This document shows, in pieces, positions 6,952-10,005 of a stretch of DNA of 10,005 bases. The position numbers and the translations under genes are program-made. Under the pieces are notes generated by a model that saw only the letters and a program-made list of their open reading frames with translations, was not told the origin of the DNA and did no database searches. Positions within the stretch are counted from its first letter, which is position 1, and each line of letters starts with the position of its first letter. Location of the stretch: contig DMJJ01000098.1 of NCBI GenBank assembly GCA_003452185.1, positions 1,153-11,157 on the forward strand. The letters are read 5' to 3'. This DNA comes from Verrucomicrobiales bacterium (GTDB taxonomy: Bacteria; Verrucomicrobiota; Verrucomicrobiia; Limisphaerales; UBA11320).

Positions 6952-9900
6952 GGAAGAAACGCATCAGCATCTGGATGGCTCGACTATGAATGTGGACCCG
7001 CTGACGGGACTCCCCCGCAAGCAAGGGCTTTACGACCCTTCGTTTGAACACGACGCATGCGGTGTTGGCTTTGTCGCCAACGTCAAAGGGAAGAAGTCGC
7101 ACGAGATCATCCGTCAGGGGCTCCAGATCCTGCTGAACCTGGATCACCGGGGGGCCTGCGGCTGTGAGGCCAACACCGGGGACGGGGCTGGGATTCTGAT
7201 CCAGATGCCGCATGAGTTCCTCCGCAAGGCGGCCGCCGAGGCGAAGATCAAGCTGCCGGAGCCGGGGCATTTCGGCGTCGGCATGGTGTTCCTGCCGCCG
7301 GAGGCGGCGGACCGCGCCCGGTGCGAGGCGGCATTCGAGAAGATTGTGGCCGAGGAAGGCCAGTCGTTCCTGGGATGGCGCACGGTGCCGACCGACAATT
7401 CCTCCCTGGGCGAGACCGCCAAGGCCTCCCAGCCCGTGGTGCGCCAGGCCTTCATCGGCCGCGCCGCCTCGGTCAAGGAGGTGCTGGCGTTTGAGCGCAA
7501 GCTGTACGTCATCCGCAAGCGGGCGGAGAACACCATCCGCTATGCCGAGAACCGGCCGAGCGGCGGGGAGTGGTTCTACGTCTGCAGCCTCTCCTACCGC
7601 ACGATCGTGTACAAGGGGATGCTCATGCCCGCCCAGGTGGACGCGTTCTTCCCCGAGCTGCGGGATCCCGAGATGACCTCGGCCCTGGCCTTGGTCCATT
7701 CCCGGTTCAGCACGAACACCTTCCCGAGCTGGGGGCGGAGCCACCCCTACCGGTTTGTCGCCCACAACGGCGAGATCAACACCCTGCGCGGGAACATCAA
7801 CTGGATGCACGCCCGGCAGGCGCAGCTCCAGAGCGAGCTCTTCGGCGACGACATCAAGAAGATCCTCCCGACGATCAACACCGACGGGAGCGACTCGGCG
7901 ATGTTCGACAACGTGCTCGAGCTCCTGGTCCTGGGCGGGCGCCCCCTGGCGCATGCCATGATGATGATGATCCCGGAGCCGTGGTCCAACCACGAGAGCA
8001 TGAGCCCGGAGAAGAAGGCCTTCTACGAGTATCACAGCTGCCTCATGGAGCCGTGGGACGGACCGGCCTCCGTGGCCTTCACCGACGGGACCCGGATCGG
8101 GGCCTGCCTGGATCGAAACGGCCTCCGGCCCTCCCGCTACTACGTGACCAAGGATGACCTGGTGGTGATGGCCTCCGAGGTCGGCGTTCTCGACATCGCC
8201 CCCGAACGGATCCTCACCAAGGGACGCCTTCAGCCGGGCCGCATGTTCCTGATCGACACCGAGCAGGGGCGCATCATCTCCGACGAGGAGCTCAAGCAGT
8301 CCATCGTGAGCTCCCACCCCTACCGTCAATGGCTTGACCAGCATCTGATGAAGCTGGCCGACGTCGCGGATGCGCCGCACATGGCGAACCCGAGCCACGA
8401 GACGGTGCTCCAGCGCCAGCAGGCCTTCGGCTACACCTTCGAGGATCTCCGGATCGTCATGGCCCCCATGGCCCGCGACGGCGTGGAGGCGATCGGCTCG
8501 ATGGGGACCGACACCCCGCTCGCCGTCCTTTCGGACCGCCCGCAGCCGCTGTTCAACTACTTCAAGCAGCTCTTTGCGCAGGTGACCAACCCGCCGATCG
8601 ACTGCATCCGCGAGGAGATCATCACCGCTGTCGAGACGACCCTCGGCACCGAGCAGAACCTCCTCAGGCCGGTTCCTGAAAGCTGCCACCTCCTGGAGCT
8701 CAAGGCCCCCGTCCTGACCAACGAGGAGCTCGAGAAGCTCCGGCATATCGACCGGCCCGGGTTCAAGTCGATCACCCTGCCGATCCTTTTCAAGGCCGCC
8801 GACGGGGAGGCAGGGCTGGTCAAGGCGATGGACGACCTTGCCGCCGCGGCCTCCGCCGCGATCCGAAACGGGGTCAACATCCTGATTCTTTCCGACCGTG
8901 GCATCAGCCGTGAGCTGGCGCCCATCCCGTCGCTGCTCGCCGTCTCGGGGCTCCACCACCATCTGATCCGGGAGGGGACCCGCACCCTGGTGGGCCTGGT
9001 GCTGGAGTCGGGCGAGCCGCGCGAGGTGCATCACTTCTCCCTGCTGATCGGTTATGGCTGCGGGGCGATCAATCCGTACCTCGCGTTCGAGACCCTGGAC
9101 GACATGATCCACGAGGGGATGCTCCCCGGGGTGGAGCACAAGACAGCCTGCAAGAACTTCGTGAAGGCCGCCGTGAAGGGGGTCGTGAAAGTGATCTCCA
9201 AGATGGGGATCTCGACGATCCAGAGCTACCGCGGCGCGCAGATCTTCGAGGCGGTCGGGCTCAAGAGCGCGTTCGTCAACCGCTACTTTACCTGGACCCC
9301 GAGCCGCATCGAGGGGGCGGGGCTGGATGTCATCGCCAAGGAGGTCCTCCTCCGGCATGCCCAGGCCTTCGCCCTGCGGGCTCCCAACACCCACACCCTC
9401 GACGTCGGCGGGCAGTACCAGTGGCGGGCCGACGGGGAGCTCCACCTGTTCAACCCGCAGACCGTTCACAAGCTCCAGAAGGCGGTTCGCCTCGGCGATT
9501 ACAAGACCTTCAAGGAATACTCCGGTCTGGTGAACGACCAGCTCCGGCAGCACTACACCTTGCGCGGCCTGCTCGACTTCAAGCCCGGGACGGCGATCCC
9601 GATCGAGGAGGTCGAGTCGGTGGAGGAAATCCTCAAGCGGTTCAAGACCGGCGCCATGTCCTACGGCTCCATCAGCCAGGAGGCGCATGAGAGCCTGGCG
9701 ATCGCGATGAACCGGATCGGCGGTCGGAGCAACACGGGCGAGGGGGGAGAGGATCCCGAGCGCTACGTCTGGAGCAACGAGCGGGGCGACTCCAAGAACA
9801 GCGCCATCAAGCAGGTTGCCTCCGGACGCTTCGGGGTGACGAGTCTCTATCTCACCAACGCCCGGGAGCTCCAGATCAAGATGGCCCAGGGGGCCAAGCC

Positions 9901-10005
9901 GGGCGAAGGGGGGCAGCTCCCCGGCGCCAAGGTCTATCCCTGGATCGCGAAGGTCCGCCTCTCCACGCCGGGAGTCGGGCTCATCTCGCCGCCGCCGCAC
10001 CACGA
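6950..10005 (+). CDS. gltB: Glutamate synthase large subunit (GOGAT), 3'-truncated by window end
   Basis: About 1018 of roughly 1500 residues are present; the frame is open to the window edge. The enzyme makes glutamate from glutamine and 2-oxoglutarate in the cytoplasm. The N-terminal class II amidotransferase domain has the nucleophile Cys37 in DACGVGF, after a propeptide that would be removed, then LDHRGACG (64-71), HSRFSTNTF (250-258), HNGEINTLRGN (272-282) and NTDGSDS (310-316). A central domain follows, and the FMN/synthase domain begins near 880 with GAMSYGSIS (901-909), NTGEGGED and KPGEGGQLPG (983-992), ending at ISPPPHH. The 3Fe-4S cysteines lie beyond the window, so cluster type and electron donor (NADPH or ferredoxin) cannot be judged. 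An in-frame TAA at 6935 limits the start to GTG 6944, ATG 6950 or ATG 6986; 6950 gives a 36-residue propeptide, 6986 one of 24. No gltD is visible. Confidence 0.96.
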   Translation, partial: MEETHQHLDGSTMNVDPLTGLPRKQGLYDPSFEHDACGVGFVANVKGKKSHEIIRQGLQILLNLDHRGACGCEANTGDGAGILIQMPHEFLRKAAAEAKIKLPEPGHFGVGMVFLPPEAADRARCEAAFEKIVAEEGQSFLGWRTVPTDNSSLGETAKASQPVVRQAFIGRAASVKEVLAFERKLYVIRKRAENTIRYAENRPSGGEWFYVCSLSYRTIVYKGMLMPAQVDAFFPELRDPEMTSALALVHSRFSTNTFPSWGRSHPYRFVAHNGEINTLRGNINWMHARQAQLQSELFGDDIKKILPTINTDGSDSAMFDNVLELLVLGGRPLAHAMMMMIPEPWSNHESMSPEKKAFYEYHSCLMEPWDGPASVAFTDGTRIGACLDRNGLRPSRYYVTKDDLVVMASEVGVLDIAPERILTKGRLQPGRMFLIDTEQGRIISDEELKQSIVSSHPYRQWLDQHLMKLADVADAPHMANPSHETVLQRQQAFGYTFEDLRIVMAPMARDGVEAIGSMGTDTPLAVLSDRPQPLFNYFKQLFAQVTNPPIDCIREEIITAVETTLGTEQNLLRPVPESCHLLELKAPVLTNEELEKLRHIDRPGFKSITLPILFKAADGEAGLVKAMDDLAAAASAAIRNGVNILILSDRGISRELAPIPSLLAVSGLHHHLIREGTRTLVGLVLESGEPREVHHFSLLIGYGCGAINPYLAFETLDDMIHEGMLPGVEHKTACKNFVKAAVKGVVKVISKMGISTIQSYRGAQIFEAVGLKSAFVNRYFTWTPSRIEGAGLDVIAKEVLLRHAQAFALRAPNTHTLDVGGQYQWRADGELHLFNPQTVHKLQKAVRLGDYKTFKEYSGLVNDQLRQHYTLRGLLDFKPGTAIPIEEVESVEEILKRFKTGAMSYGSISQEAHESLAIAMNRIGGRSNTGEGGEDPERYVWSNERGDSKNSAIKQVASGRFGVTSLYLTNARELQIKMAQGAKPGEGGQLPGAKVYPWIAKVRLSTPGVGLISPPPHH

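Noticed and set aside
7958..7970. Run of ATG triplets inside gltB, possible simple repeat
   Set aside because: It encodes HAMMMMIPEPW, a segment normally conserved in glutamate synthases, so it is constrained coding sequence.
6734..10003. 1089-codon open frame on the minus strand opposite gltB, running into the DUF1501 gene
   Set aside because: It is exactly antisense to a strongly conserved glutamate synthase frame. Its translation is a low-complexity mix rich in Leu, Val, Gly, Arg, Asp and Pro with no recognisable domain, as expected when high GC removes stop codons.

Overview
The window is GC-rich (roughly two thirds G+C by eye) and gene-dense. It suggests a member of the PVC superphylum, more likely Verrucomicrobiota than Planctomycetota. 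The evidence is the gene mix: a PSCyt2/PSD1 (DUF1549/DUF1553) protein followed by a DUF1501 protein, a DUF6807 protein next to a Tat-exported Gfo/Idh/MocA oxidoreductase, and a pseudopilin with the FTLIELLVVIA start typical of these phyla. The choice of phylum is inference. No RNA gene, CRISPR array or insertion sequence was seen.

Layout. On the minus strand, read from about 2605 down to 1, lie a Sec-exported DUF6807 protein (1607-2605), a Tat-exported Gfo/Idh/MocA oxidoreductase (84-1541), and the first 23 codons of a type IV pilin-like protein (1-71) that leaves the window. A 123-bp divergent intergenic region (2606-2728) separates this from the plus-strand group: a DUF1549/DUF1553 protein (2729-5230), a 119-bp G-rich spacer with a strong G-quadruplex motif, and a DUF1501 protein (5350-6774). 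A 175-bp AT-richer region with hairpins (6775-6949) then leads to gltB, the glutamate synthase large subunit. gltB starts at about 6950 and runs off the right edge after about 1018 of roughly 1500 residues.

How the genes fit together. The five genes left of 6775 all encode exported proteins of families heavily expanded in PVC bacteria and often linked to carbohydrate or glycoside use. Their substrates cannot be read from sequence. The divergent arrangement suggests one locus with shared control. gltB is a core nitrogen-assimilation gene and looks unrelated, with its own leader. None of the six gene starts has a convincing Shine-Dalgarno sequence, and the two divergent genes may be leaderless.

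Long open frames antisense to every major gene (up to 1089 codons opposite gltB) are judged to be shadows caused by high GC.
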